From: Ichthyophthirius multifiliis
Lineage: Eukaryota; Ciliophora; Oligohymenophorea; Hymenostomatida
Assembly: GCF_000220395.1 (NCBI RefSeq)
Contig: NW_004086064.1
Location: 12,501 to 76,500, forward strand
Length of the DNA stretch: 64,000 nucleotides
Reading direction: 5' to 3'
This document shows, piece after piece, positions 39,001 to 50,899 of the stretch (positions are counted from its first letter, which is position 1; every line of letters begins with the position of its first letter). A program made the translations under genes and the position numbers. Below the pieces are notes generated by a model that ran no database searches, had not been told where the DNA came from, and saw only the letters and a list, made by a program, of their open reading frames with translations.

Positions 39001-40134
39001 TATTATTAATTTTATTTTGAAAATTAACAAATTTCTGACAAAATAAATTACTATTTATGGAAAACTATTATCTATAAATTTTCTTAAACAATAAAATCTT
39101 TATCTTATAAATATTTATTTTTGACATAATTTAAAAGAAAAAAAATAAAAAATTGTATAAAAGAATAATAAAAAATATATATAAATGAAATGATAATAAA
39201 ATATTACTTGCTTTGAAGTAAAAATATTGGCATTAAATATATCTATATATTTACTCTATTTCTGATTTATTCTCCGAATTAGAAAATATCCTTGTCAAAA
39301 AATAACTAAAACTTATACAAATGAAAAAATATAATTTGACCGAAAATTGATAAATATCTAATAATTTAAAATATAAATACAGATTGTTTTTAAAGGCTTG
39401 TAATTCTTAAATCGAATTTGGAATAAAGCCTTTTTGAATAATATGACAAAAAATTTATTTTTATTTATTAAAATAACAATATATTATAAAGGATATTTAA
39501 TATTTGAAAAAATTAATTATAAAAAATTAAAAAATTTCTAATAATTAGTTTAATTTAATTAGCAAAGATATAGGAAAAAAAAAATACAATTTATTTTTCA
39601 GCCTATTATTAAATTTATTCTGAATACTTTCAATAATTATTGGGTAAAATTTTAACAGTCCATTAGAGTTATTAAATTATACATACTTAATTTAATGTAT
39701 ATTTTTAATATAAATAACAAAAAGATATTTTTTAACAAAAACGATAAAAGCATTGATAACTTAAACAAAAAAAAATCATATATATATATTGGAATATTAT
39801 ATATTTTTTAAACAAAATTGAGTCATAAATAAATATAGACAATTTTTTAATACTATTCTTTCTTTTTTCTTCCCTCCCTCCTTTCTTTTTGTTTCATCTT
39901 ATTTTTTGAAAAAAATAAAAAAACATTATGAAAATAATAAAATTACATGCTTAATTTAAATTTTATTTTTTCTTTACATAAATAATAAGCTTTTTTTGCG
40001 AAACTATTGTTTAGTTATGATAATTAAAAATAGTATTTCTTATTTTTTAAAATAATAATTTGTTTTTGGTATTTATGTTAAAAAAGTTTTTTAAAAAAGA
40101 ATATATCAATACAAGTATATATAATTTAATAAAT
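36007..40134. other. 4.1 kb AT-rich desert
   Basis: I found no convincing gene on either strand. Short open frames exist, but their codons look random. A pyrimidine-rich stretch lies at about 39855-39900 (TTCTTCCCTCCCTCC). Some parts near 36.8-37.4 kb have slightly higher GC and may be very old coding remnants. Confidence 0.6.
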
Positions 40135-40545
40135 ATGAACAGTCAATAAAATGAAAAACTATTAAAAATATCCTGTGTAAATTTAATGTTAGGTTATACA
40201 ATAGAAAATAGATAATTATTTATCTAATAAACTGTTATTAAAAAAAAGAAATTAATATAAAAATTTTAAAAAAAGGAAAGAGAAAATAATATAAAATTGA
40301 AATTAGTATAAAAAATAATATGTTTTTAATAAGATTTTAATTTATATTCCAGCTTTAAAAAAAATAAATATAATATAATAATAAACATATATTAATATTT
40401 TTTTAAAATATAATAGATATAATTATAAGAATTAGTAATAATATAATTAAATATAAATCATATCTTTAATTAATTTTTATTAAAAATATTAAATTTTATA
40501 TAATAATAAATTAAAAAGAATAATATTATCAATAATAAAAAATGA
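40135..40545 (+). CDS. small hypothetical protein
   Basis: A frame of 137 codons from ATG 40135 to TGA 40543. The first 55 residues (MNSQQNEKLLKISCVNLMLG and a Lys-rich coil) look protein-like; the rest is Ile/Asn/Gln-rich and could be read from random AT-rich DNA. I do not recognise it. It could also be the first exon of a gene reaching the CxxC frame at 40895-41188. Confidence 0.3.
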
Positions 40546-40894
40546 GAAAAAAATAGAAACACCACTTTTTTTTATGAAAGGGTTTTAATATAATTAAATG
40601 TAAATAAAAAAACTTATATTACAGTAATATATATCTATTATTTTTTAAAAAAAAAATTGATATAAGATAAAAAAAGATATTAGTGTTTTTTAAAAAATTT
40701 AATATAGCTAAAAAAAAAAAATTAAATATAATATAATGTTGAATATTAAATAAATGATTTCAATATAATAATTAAGTACCTATTAATTATCAATTTTTAA
40801 AAATACATTTAAGTTTAAATATAAATTTAAAATAATTTGCTTAATTATATTTTAAAAATTAAAATTACATTTAATTTACTAAAAATTAAAAATT

Positions 40895-41188
40895 TCATAT
40901 GATTAAATAATCAAAATTAATGATAAAATATGCCAAAAATGCAAAAAATATTCAAAATAGAATAATAATTTGTTAATAGAAATGGAAAAACAACAAGATA
41001 TAAAAAAAAAGTATATATCAATTACAAAAAATTTAAGAATTTGCTTAAAATGTTTAATAAAATATAATTAAGAAATGCTAACAAAATTTTTATTAATATA
41101 AGAATATAATCATATAATAAATGCATTATAAATAGTTTAAAATGTCATAATATTAATTTTATTAGCCCTTTTTAATAGCATATATTGA
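40895..41188 (+). CDS. possible small protein with two CxxC pairs
   Basis: An open frame ending at TGA 41186 has ICQKCKKYSK followed, about 37 residues later, by RICLKCLIKY, so four cysteines are spaced as in a zinc ribbon. The first in-frame ATG (40982) lies after the first pair, so an upstream exon is needed. The family is not recognised, and it may be chance. Confidence 0.25.
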
Positions 41189-42227
41189 TTTTTTATAATG
41201 GGAAAAAAATATCATATATATATATAATTCAAATTTTAATTTATTTTTGTCTAATAAATATTTTAAAGTTACCTGATTATATATTTTTTTCATAGAAATT
41301 AAAAAAAAAATTGCTAAAATCATATATTAATTTTTTTATAACAAAAATTAATATTATTATTTAAAATTTATATATTTATAATGTATTTCTCATTTTATAA
41401 TATATTTATGATTTCTGAATAACATATTTTCATATAAATTTATAAAATAAAATAAAAAATTGGTTTATAAAATCATCAATATATATTAATTAAAAAAACT
41501 AATATGAATTATTATAAAAAATATATTATTAACAAATCAAATTCTAATATAAATAAAAATATAGTAGATTATCGAATTTATTACAATATATATTAATTTA
41601 GATTTCTATAACATCAAAAAAATATAAAATTACGTTATTTTAAATGTATTTTTTATAAAAACTTTAAAATATAATAATTTTTTTTTAATTTTAATAAAAG
41701 TATAAATAATTAAATTAAATATTTAATAATAACATATCAATACTAGTTAGTTCGAACCTTTAGAAAAGTGAACCTAGCTGGCTGATTTAAGTTTCACAAT
41801 AAAAATCTTTAATAATGAGCATATTATATATTTCATAAAGAGTTCAAGATCTGAGTAAAAATATTATATTAAAATTAAATAATTTAATATACTATTAACC
41901 AAAAAAAATATTTATTTGAATCAAATATTTTTTATTATTATTAGAATTAAAATATTAATATTAATTTAAAAATAAAATTAACTTAGATAATAAATTATTC
42001 ATAAATATAAAATTATATCAATATCCTATTAAATAAAAATTTAATATCGAAATAAAAAACTTTTTGTATTAGCAAAAAAACTATAACTTTTTTATAAATA
42101 TTTATTTAATAAAAAATTAAATAGAAAAAATAAATATTTAATAAAAATAAAATTAAATATTATTTTATTAAAAAATATATATTTAATATAATATAAATAA
42201 ATACTATTAAAAAAGAATAGTTATTTT
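41189..42227. other. intergenic, mostly AT-rich
   Basis: About 1 kb without a gene. A GC-richer patch at about 41740-41860 contains TTCGAACC and TAGCTGGCTGA; it does not fold as a tRNA by eye. Confidence 0.5.
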
Positions 42228-42610
42228 TGGGTATCTTAAAAGAGTCTGCTGTCGCAATATGAGACGTATGATTTAATGATTATGAATTTGTTTGACTGGT
42301 CTCATATTTTTCGGGATATATGATTTCGAGGTGGCAAAACATTGGATATTACTCTGTCCTGCATGTAGTACGCTACATACTTTAAAGAGTCTAATTCTAT
42401 AGGCGGTACAGAGGCATTTTGTAAATCAATACTGCCGCTCCATCTTTCTAAGGCAGATGTGCCTATCGCGCCAAGGGTTTTAATTTTTCCTCTGAAGAAC
42501 CCGTTGGTGCGGATTGTTAAAATTATTAGATCTTCTAGATACAATCGATGACTTGTTCTGTAGTTCCACTTCTACTGCTTTTCTTGAATCGCGATTTTGA
42601 GGATTTAGAA
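42228..42610. other. GC-rich island: candidate structured RNA or foreign DNA
   Basis: About 380 bp with roughly 40% or more GC sits in DNA that is over 85% AT. It holds several perfect inverted repeats. ATATGAGAC (42259) pairs with GTCTCATAT (42300). ATGTAG-TACG-CTACAT (about 42364-42379) is a hairpin with a UNCG-type loop. AGGCA-GATG-TGCCT is another. On the minus strand an 80-codon frame (42302-42544) is free of all three stop codons and uses codons such as CGC, ACC and GGG that are rare elsewhere here; its product is not recognised. I cannot decide between a structured non-coding RNA gene and an inserted foreign fragment. Confidence 0.5.
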
Positions 42611-43016
42611 TATACAAATATATTTTCATCTCAAATGTGAAATATTTTAATTTAAAATTTTAAAATTTTAAAATAAATATATATAAATATTATAAATAAA
42701 AATATTGTTTTTTAAAAATTATTTTTTTGTATTGAAGTATGTATTATATCTTATATTTTTATTTTTTTATTTAATATACCATACAGTGTGTATCCGACTG
42801 AACCCATAAATTATATGGAGTTTTTTAGCTACAATGCCTTATTGAGTTGTAGGATGGAAAAATATATGGATTAAATAAAAATTTAATTATTCAAATATTA
42901 ATATTGATTTAAAATTTTATATTTTATTTTATTTTAATTTAATTTAATTTTTATGTTTTTATTTTTCAATTTTTTTTTTACAATTTTTATAAGTATTAAT
43001 TTAAAACCATAATTTA
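42611..43016. other. intergenic; minor GC-richer patch
   Basis: AT-rich except for about 42780-42870 (for example GTGTATCCGACTGAACCC), which may belong with the GC-rich island upstream. Confidence 0.5.
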
Positions 43017-43253
43017 ATGATAATAGTTTTAGAAATTCAAACTCAAAATTATAAAATAAAACTATCCTTTTATAAATGCAGAATAGATTTTTTAATAAGC
43101 AAACTAAAGAGTAGTTTATTACTATTGTAATAATTCACAAACTTTTTAGGTATATACAAAAAATTATCCCTTTAACAAGTAAAATTATCTAGAAGTCAGA
43201 AAGAATTAAAGATAACCTTAATAATGAGTAAAATTTAAATGTATAAGATATGA
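43017..43253 (+). CDS. small hypothetical protein
   Basis: A 79-codon frame from ATG 43017 to TGA 43251 gives a basic, hydrophobic 78-residue product (MIIVLEIQTQNYKIKLSFYK, later LSRSQKELKITL). Composition is less random than in its surroundings. Family not recognised; it may be an isolated exon or a remnant. Confidence 0.3.
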
Positions 43254-44098
43254 AGATTTCTTCTTTCTTCAAAAACAAATAATTTAGTTTCATTAGAATT
43301 TATATAAAAATTATAAAAATTTTAATTATTTAATATATATTATAATTATTATTTCTTAAACTTTGAATTTAAATAGTAAATAATTTTTTTGTAAAAAAAA
43401 TTTATACTCTTCAGCTGCATATATAAAAATAGATATGTAAATATAAATATATAAACAAAAAAAATATTAATTAAATTGTATTTATAAAATTTTTTAAATA
43501 GATAACATTAAAAGTGGTTATAAAAAATGCAAAATAAATATTTATAATTAAAAATTAAAGTATATATAATAAATTTATTAAATTTTTAAATATAAAAAAA
43601 TATAAAATATATATTATATATATATATATATATCTATATATTTTTATTATTATTTTTTTTTTCTTTATTATTTTTTTATTAAAATAAAACTGATTATTAT
43701 TTTTTATTTTAATTGTAAAATATAGTTAGTTATATTATTTTTAAATTAAAAATATGAAATTTATTTACTATAATAATTAATAGTTAATTTTAAAATCATA
43801 TTTTTAATGGCTATTTTTTTTTTACTAATCTTTAAATAGTATTTTTAAATTAAGTTTAAAATAATTATTTATCAAAATAAAATGCTTCTTAATTTATTAA
43901 ATATTAATATAAAATATATAAATCTAATATATACTCTTTTTTTAATTATCAATATTATAAAAAAATAAATAATACATATTGAAATATATCAAGCAATAAA
44001 AATATTTCTAAAAAACTAAAAAATACAAAAATATATTAGTTAAATTAATTAATTTTTAATTATTTGTAATAAACATAATTTAATTGTTTTTATCATAA
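43254..44098. other. intergenic, AT-rich
   Basis: About 850 bp with an (AT)n run near 43612-43632; nothing else seen. Confidence 0.6.
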
Positions 44099-44521
44099 TC
44101 AAAATTCAATAAATATTTACTCCTATTCTTAGTTAATATTATTTTTTTGTATAAAATATTAACTTTATATATACTTATCTGTTTCATCTTTTATAATATA
44201 ATCATATTTATCAGGTAAAGAAATATTATTAAGTATTTAAAGCATATTTGAAAAATCATATATATTATATTATTAGTTTTTAGTGATTACTTTTGTTTAT
44301 TTAAAAAATAGTTTTGAACATTTTTTATCTTGTAGTATAAAATCTAATTCTTAATCATTTTATATTTATTTATACTATTATTTAATTTTATAATAAAAAG
44401 CAAAATTTTATGGTTATTAAATATCATCAAAGTTATTCAAAATATAATCATAAAGTTTATTTAAATTTAAATTTCTATGAATAATTTTATAAACTCCTTA
44501 TTTAAAATATATCTTTAACAT
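44099..44521 (-). CDS. PB1-domain protein
   Basis: Intronless, 140 residues. It starts MLKIYFKQGVYKIIHRNL, typical for a PB1 domain (basic first strand), continues NLNKLYDYILNNFDD and later QELDFILQ, giving the ubiquitin-like order of strands and helices. The acidic OPCA loop is weak, so it may be a basic-type PB1 that pairs with an acidic partner. The last 60 residues (DFSNMLQILNNISLPDKYDY) are not recognised. PB1 domains join signalling and autophagy proteins. Open frame continues upstream of the chosen ATG, so an extra exon is possible. Confidence 0.55.
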
Positions 44522-44978
44522 TTTATTTGAAGCAATTTTATTTTTTAAGACAATAAAATTAATTTTTTTAACAAATTTATGTAATTTAAATATAATTAAA
44601 AATAAATGAATATATATAAAATATATAAATGTATATAATTTTAAAGAAAATATTATTTAATGATAAAACTGAATTAAGAATAATTCTAAAATTTAATTAT
44701 TATAATTTTAAATATTTTTATTATTCTTTTTTTACTTATTTTTATATTCTTATATATTTTTTTAATTTACTATTATTCAAAATTAATATATATAAAAGAG
44801 ACAAAAATTTTTATTAAAATAATTAAGTAAAAAATTAATATTTTATATATAAACAATTTTTTATTTTTAACTTTTACGAGAAAAAAGAAAAATTAAAAAT
44901 TAAAATTATATTAAATTTAAATATATATATGTTCAATCTATTTATATTAGTATATATGATTTTTCAATTAAAAAATAA
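44522..44978. other. intergenic, AT-rich
   Basis: About 460 bp between the PB1 gene and the PHD gene; the plus-strand ORF here looks random. Confidence 0.5.
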
Positions 44979-46309
44979 TCATTTCTTCTTTCTTGCCTAA
45001 CAATTTAATTATTTTTATTTATTAAAGTTATCTTTATTTAATTATTAGCAATCATCACAAGTAAATTAAATAGCTTCTAATTATTCTCTATCACAATCTG
45101 TAAACCCAACACAATTAGGGTGATACCATTTAATAGGACAATGCTCATTATTACAATTAATCATTAACTCACCTTAATATAATTTTTTACATTTACAAAA
45201 TCTTTCAGTAATGTTTTCACTTAAAACAACTGGTTCATTTATATCTATCTTTGGTTATTAAATGTTAATATTATCAATTACTTCAATTAGTTATTCTTCA
45301 TGCTTTTAGATATTAATCTTTTCTGCTTCTTAATAATTTTTTTTAATAGGAGTTTATTTTTAATTTTAGGGTTAACAATTTAAAATCTACTAATTATTAA
45401 GGACTTTGTATTTTTAATCAACTTATTTTATCTGCTATTATTGATTACTTTTTTATATTTGAGATTCACTATTTAAATTAAAAAAATATTTAAATAATAT
45501 AATATAATTATATATTTTAGAAAAAAAATAAAAAAATATAAATTTTTTTATATAAAATTTGAATAAATATATTAAATTTAGTAAAAAAAAAAATTAATTA
45601 AATATAAATATTTGTTTTGTTTTATTGAATTAATAATATGAAAAAAATATTGTATTTAAAATGGTTTTTATTTTTCGAAATTTTTTCTTTGTTTATATAT
45701 TATTTTTAGAAGCGTTTTTTTTAATTTTTTTTGTGATATATTTAAAATAATCAATAAAATAAATGACAAAATCAATTTTTTCTGACATTTTTTTTTTGTA
45801 GATTGTGTTTTTTTGTAAAAAAAAAACAAAAAAATATAATAAAATATAATGGTTAAAAGTAATATTATTTATTTTTTATTTTATACTTATCATTTAATAT
45901 CCTTCTATTTTGCTCATAAGAATAGTAGAACGCTTATTCTGTTGAAGATAGCTCGTTAACATTTATAGAATTAATAAATATATAATCATTCTTTTAGATG
46001 TTTTAAGTATTTGTATTTTAATTATTAATAAAATTTTCAATTATCTTAATTTTAAAATATATAATATATATTTTAAAATTTTTTTACATTTTTTTATGTT
46101 ATTTCTTCTACTTTCCTAAGTTGTAAATTTTCCTTGTATATTTTTGTTCATTATATATATTTTTAAGGTTATAAAATATGATGAAATTTTTATTTATTTA
46201 CGGTTTTTAATGCTTTTTTTAGCTCATCATATACTTATTTAAATTAGTACTAAGGGATTTTAAAACCTAATTGTGCAAATGTTTTAGATTAATTTTCTTC
46301 TATTTCCAT
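44979..46309 (-). CDS. PHD-finger protein (ING-like finger)
   Basis: Exons (minus) 46202-46309, 46088-46132, 45887-46044 and 44979-45468 join in phase for 266 residues. The C-terminus has a complete C4HC3 finger: FCKCKKLYQGELMINCNNEH, then CPIKWYHPNCVGF and TCDDC. The GELMINCNN..CPIKWYH wording is that of ING-type PHD fingers, which read histone H3 trimethylated on Lys4; the aromatic Trp of the cage is present. A basic tail (NCQARKKK) follows. The N-terminal part (FAQLGFKIPQ, then DELKKALKT) does not show the ING helical dimerisation domain clearly. Intron 3 (45469-45886, 418 bp) is the longest in the window. Confidence 0.8.
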
Positions 46310-46670
46310 TTATAAAAATAATTTTATTATATTTTATAAATATTATAATTATTTTTTTTAAAAATAAAAATATTATATGTAAATGAAAATAAATTAAAAT
46401 AAAAATATATTGATAATTTATAACAATTTAAATATGTAAAAAATGTCAATAAAAACACTGATATATATATATAATAATATATATATATATATATATATTT
46501 ATAGATTTATATATATATTTATTTTTCTACATATTAATTTAATATTTTTAATTATAATCATTATATTTTAATTTGTGAAAATAAAAATAAAATAATATAA
46601 AAAATATATATATGATAAATTATATATATTTTTTTATCTTAGAATATAAATGTAAAATATAAATTCTTTT
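46310..46670. other. intergenic with (AT)n
   Basis: About 360 bp; (AT)n tracts at about 46465-46500. No gene seen. Confidence 0.7.
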
Positions 46671-47732
46671 TCATTCAAATATTTTTTCTAGTAAGCTCAT
46701 TTTTTCTTTTTTAGGCGGAACTTTACTATTAGCTAATGAATTATTCATCATCTATCCTGAGAGGACAGTACTTCCGGTGGGTCTATAAGCAGATGCTCTA
46801 ATTGTACCAACAGGTAAATTATTACTAAGTTGATTAGATACTCCTCCAAATGCAGGGACATTTCTTACAACAGAAGTGCTTATATGAGGTTATTATACAA
46901 CACTTTATGTAACAACAGGCTACTATACAATATTAGAAACTATAGGTTATTATTATACATAATTTTATACTACGGGTTATTATACAACATAAGATTATTA
47001 GACAACAGGTTATTAAACTATAACCTAAGATTAAGTTAGGACAGGTTAGGTGACATATTGTACTTATTATTAGACTACTTCTTGAACAGGTTAATGAACT
47101 ATTTATTTTTCTATTGCTTAGTATTCAACTCTTTCTTAGACTCTTTCTTAAGGAATATATTCAATATAGCGATCTTAGTATACTTAAGGAATGTATTCAG
47201 TTTAATATTCGACAGCATAGTAATCAGTAACTCTTTTTTCTTTTGGGACGTATTCTGTTCTTTGGACTGCTTCGTATTCAACCATTACCTTTTCATACGG
47301 AACGTATTCGATTCTTGATTCTCCTTTTATTACTTCGCGTTGTAATGAAGATTAATATACTACTGGTTGTTACAATACTGCTTAAGATACTACTGGCTAT
47401 TACACTACTTAAGATACTATAGGTTACTATATTAATTATTATGTTACTACTGGTTAAGGCATCACACGAACACCAGAAGCTACTAAAGGTTGAGCAACTA
47501 CTTATGATTAAACAAGTGGAGGTTGCAATAATGCATTTGGAGGAAGAAATTGACCTGGTTAATTTAAATATTGGTGAGCAGGGGCTGTTGTAAAAGATCC
47601 AGTTGGTTGAGACATTGGATGATTCATTTAATCATTAAAATTTGGTTAAGGAACATTATTATTATTGTTATTATTATTATTATTGTTATTATTATTTTAG
47701 GGTTATTAATTGTTTTAGTTAATGGAATGCAT
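46671..47732 (-). CDS. alveolin-family cortical protein
   Basis: Intronless, 353 residues. A Gln/Asn/Pro-rich start with poly-Asn is followed by a core of charged Val/Tyr/Pro/Glu repeats: SRIEYVPYEKVMVEYEAVQR, TEYVPKEKRVTDYYAVEYQ, TEYIPQVYQDRYIEYIPQER. These are the signature of alveolins, the filament proteins under the surface sacs of ciliates, apicomplexans and dinoflagellates. On both sides of the core lie VVQQPVV-type repeats, which form a near-tandem array on the DNA. The C-terminus ends with KKEKMSLLEKIFE. In ciliates such proteins build the epiplasm that stiffens the cell cortex. The several plus-strand ORFs over this gene are shadows. Confidence 0.88.
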
Positions 47733-49669
47733 TTTTTTTTTATTATTATTTATTTAATTTTAAATAAAATTATATGTTTTATATAATTTTTTTTAGAAAG
47801 TTATATTTTCTCTTCTTTTTTTTTAATTATGATTGGTAATAATAAAAAATTTTCGTCGTTAAATATAAATAAATTAAAAAGTCTACTAAAATATATTATT
47901 ATTTTATATATTTTCATTTTAAATTTAAATTAATTTAAAATAAATATTTATTAAACTAACATTTGTTAACAAGTTGTATTAGAAAAATATTTGTAAATAC
48001 TAAAAAATTTGTAAAAAATAAATATATTATAATTTTTACAGAAAGATTTTTATGAATATTTTTTATTTTATTTTCAGTTGTATTTTCAAATTAATTTATA
48101 TATTAAAAATTATTATCATTTGCATTTTACAAATTCATTTATTTAAAATAACATTTTGAATAAATGTATAAATTTAAATTAATATGATAATATAATATAT
48201 ATTTATTTACTTAATTATTGTTTTTATTTTAAAAAAATAATTTATATATTTAAATGCTTATATGCATTTTATATAGTTTACTCAAACTTTAATATTAGAT
48301 TAAATACTACATTTTTAAAATTATTTTATATTGGATTTTTAATTATAATAAATCAAAATATAAAAGAGGCTAAAATCATTAATGTAAAATATCTTCTTTT
48401 TTTTTATGTATATATATGATAACACAATTCTTTATTGTTATTATCAATAAATATAAATAAATTAAAATTAAAGAAAAAAATATGTATATCTTTATAGATA
48501 GATTTATTTAAAATATATTTTTATAATTAAATAAATTTTATTATTTTATCTTAAATTATTATTTTTAAGTAAAAATATGTATTAATTTTATTTTAATTAT
48601 AAAATATGTACAATAAAATATTATATTATTTTAATTCTAATATATTTATATAATCATCAATTAACTTATAAAATATATTTGAAAAACATATTATGAAAAA
48701 GCATTGTATTTTTAATCATTTTTATAAATAAAATAATAATATTAAATATATTTATAATAAGTATAAATAAAAAATTCTTTATAACCAAATAAAATATTAT
48801 GAAAATTTCAAAGACAAAAGTATTTAGAAAATTGACAATGTATCTTATCATATGTATTGATTTTTATAAAAAAAAAGGAACAATAAAATAAAAAAAATTA
48901 TTAATAAATATCAAATAACTATATTATAAAATATTTTTAATTTGTATTTGTGTTTGCTTTAAAAATTGTATTGAATTATTATGAAAATTTATCGAAACTG
49001 TAAAAAAAAAGTTATTAAATTTCTAATCATTTATTATAAAGTTGAAATTCAATTGCTATATTCTTTTATGTCAATCATATATTTATCAATCACAGGCTTA
49101 TAATTTTAATATAATTAAAAACACATTTGAGACCGATTTTATTTAATAAAATCGAATAATATATATCATTAAGAATTTTTTTTTATATAATTGATAGCTT
49201 TTACAATAAATAGAAGAGAAAATAATGTTTTTTTAATAATTATACCAATCTAATAATTTAGAATCATCATAAAATTAATATAAATGTAAAAATAAATAAA
49301 AATTAATATAAGAAAGAAACAAAAAAAGTAATTAAATGAATAAAAAAATATTATTTATCATTCTAATTTGCTGATTGATTTTGTTCATTTATAGCAGTCC
49401 TTTTTTTTGTGTTGTAAAAATAAGTTTAATGTATAAATAACCTTAATAAGAATAGCTTTTTGAAAGGCTGAAGTTAATTGCTAATAATTACCAAATACAG
49501 GCTGTAGAATTAATACTCTATATACACGTATAACATAAAAACCGTGTTGAAATAATTGCATAAAAAAGGATTACACTTATTATATTTGCAATATTTCTTT
49601 TACTTGGTTGTGAATGAATTTAACAATGTAACGTTTAATTAAAATTAAAATAACAAGAATTATTTAATA
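47733..49669. other. 1.9 kb AT-rich region
   Basis: No confident gene. From about 49336 on, base composition rises and pieces of coding-like sequence appear with TGAs in frame, leading into the decayed region to the right. Confidence 0.5.
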
Positions 49670-50420
49670 TTATGGGATGATGCTAAAATATACATATATC
49701 CTTATAATTAGAATGCTGGATCTTAATTATTTGAATTAAAATTTAGAATTGGAGTAAGCAAAACTTGAATAAATTAAAGTAGGATAGTAATCTCAATGGA
49801 AAGAATCAGAAATATATTATTTAATTGTTTATCATTGATATTTTTTAATTGGCTACAGTAGTTTTAAGAAAATGTTTAAGAGTAAAAAATTTGAAGTTTG
49901 TTTTTACAAATTTAAAAATATCGAACTCAAGTTTTTAAATGGAATTAATGCTAAAGTTATATTTGGTTTATTACCTGAAAAATCTTAAAAAAATGTGATT
50001 ACTTATAAGAAAGCTCTTTTGATGTTTATTTTTGATTGTAGAATATTTAAAATTAATTGCTTAAGTGGCAAAATTAAATTACCTGAACATTAAAAATTAC
50101 AATATAGTTCCGTTGTTGGTGAATTATCAGATTGTAAAAATTTTTGAATAGATTATAAACTAACTTTAAATTATACTTAAATATTAGTTAATTTAGCAGT
50201 TTCTAAAGGATTATAAAAAATGTGATTCTTGAAAATGCTTGAATTATTAAGTTAAATTGTAAATAGAGTTAATTGTGACTTTTAGTTATGCATATTTCGG
50301 TCTAAAATTATTTAATTAAGGATATTCCTTTTTATTAATATCATTAACTTAAAATAATAAAAATCAATAAAATGAATTGCCTTAACTTAATTTTTAAGAA
50401 GAAGCAAAAGAAGTGTATTT
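49670..50420 (+). pseudogene. decayed coding region of unknown family
   Basis: The longest run, between TGA 49836 and TGA 50145, is 102 codons and reads like protein (SSFKKMFKSKKFEVCFYKFK, LKFLNGINAKVIFGLLPEKS, IKLPEHQKLQYSSVVGEL). The same frame is open on both sides, with further TGAs at 49836, 50145 and 50223. Another frame gives WDDAKIYIYPYNQNAG at about 49675. Mixed frames and stops suggest a dead gene; I do not recognise it. Confidence 0.4.
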
Positions 50421-50899
50421 TAAATATATTTAAAACTTAAAATAAAAAAAATTAATTTTATAATTTTTTATTAATTATTACTATTCAATAAAATTTATTT
50501 AAAAAAAATATTTAACACATTGAAAAGGGTATTTATTTTAATTTTAAACTATTAGAATTTTATCATTTAAATATATAAGATAATTACTATAGTTTGCTTT
50601 TTAATGTATATGAATTTTTATTTTATTTTTTGTTTTATATTTTATTTTTATTTTTATTTTTAAATACTTTGAATGCTATAATTAAATGCTTATATGTAAT
50701 TTTTTATTAGTTATTTAAATCAAATTTAATTAATTTATTAAGTAAGAAAAAACTATATTTTCATTAAGTATATTTATTTAATTAAAAATATAAGATTTGA
50801 TAAAAAAATATGTATTAACAAAATATTTTTAATTTTTAAATATTAAGATAAATTTATATATATTAATTTAAAATTTTATTATATTTACATAAAGAAAAA
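50421..50899. other. intergenic, AT-rich
   Basis: About 480 bp; nothing seen. Confidence 0.6.

Noticed and set aside
41740-41860. Possible tRNA because of GTTCGAACC
   Set aside because: No acceptor stem, D-arm or anticodon arm can be folded around it on either strand.
46830-47786. Plus-strand frames including a Tyr/Leu/Arg-rich one
   Set aside because: Antisense of the alveolin gene.
49336-50420. UGA reassigned to Trp in addition to UAA/UAG as Gln
   Set aside because: All complete, confident genes end at TGA with no internal TGA, so a third reassignment is not supported genome-wide; kept only as a minor alternative for this stretch.
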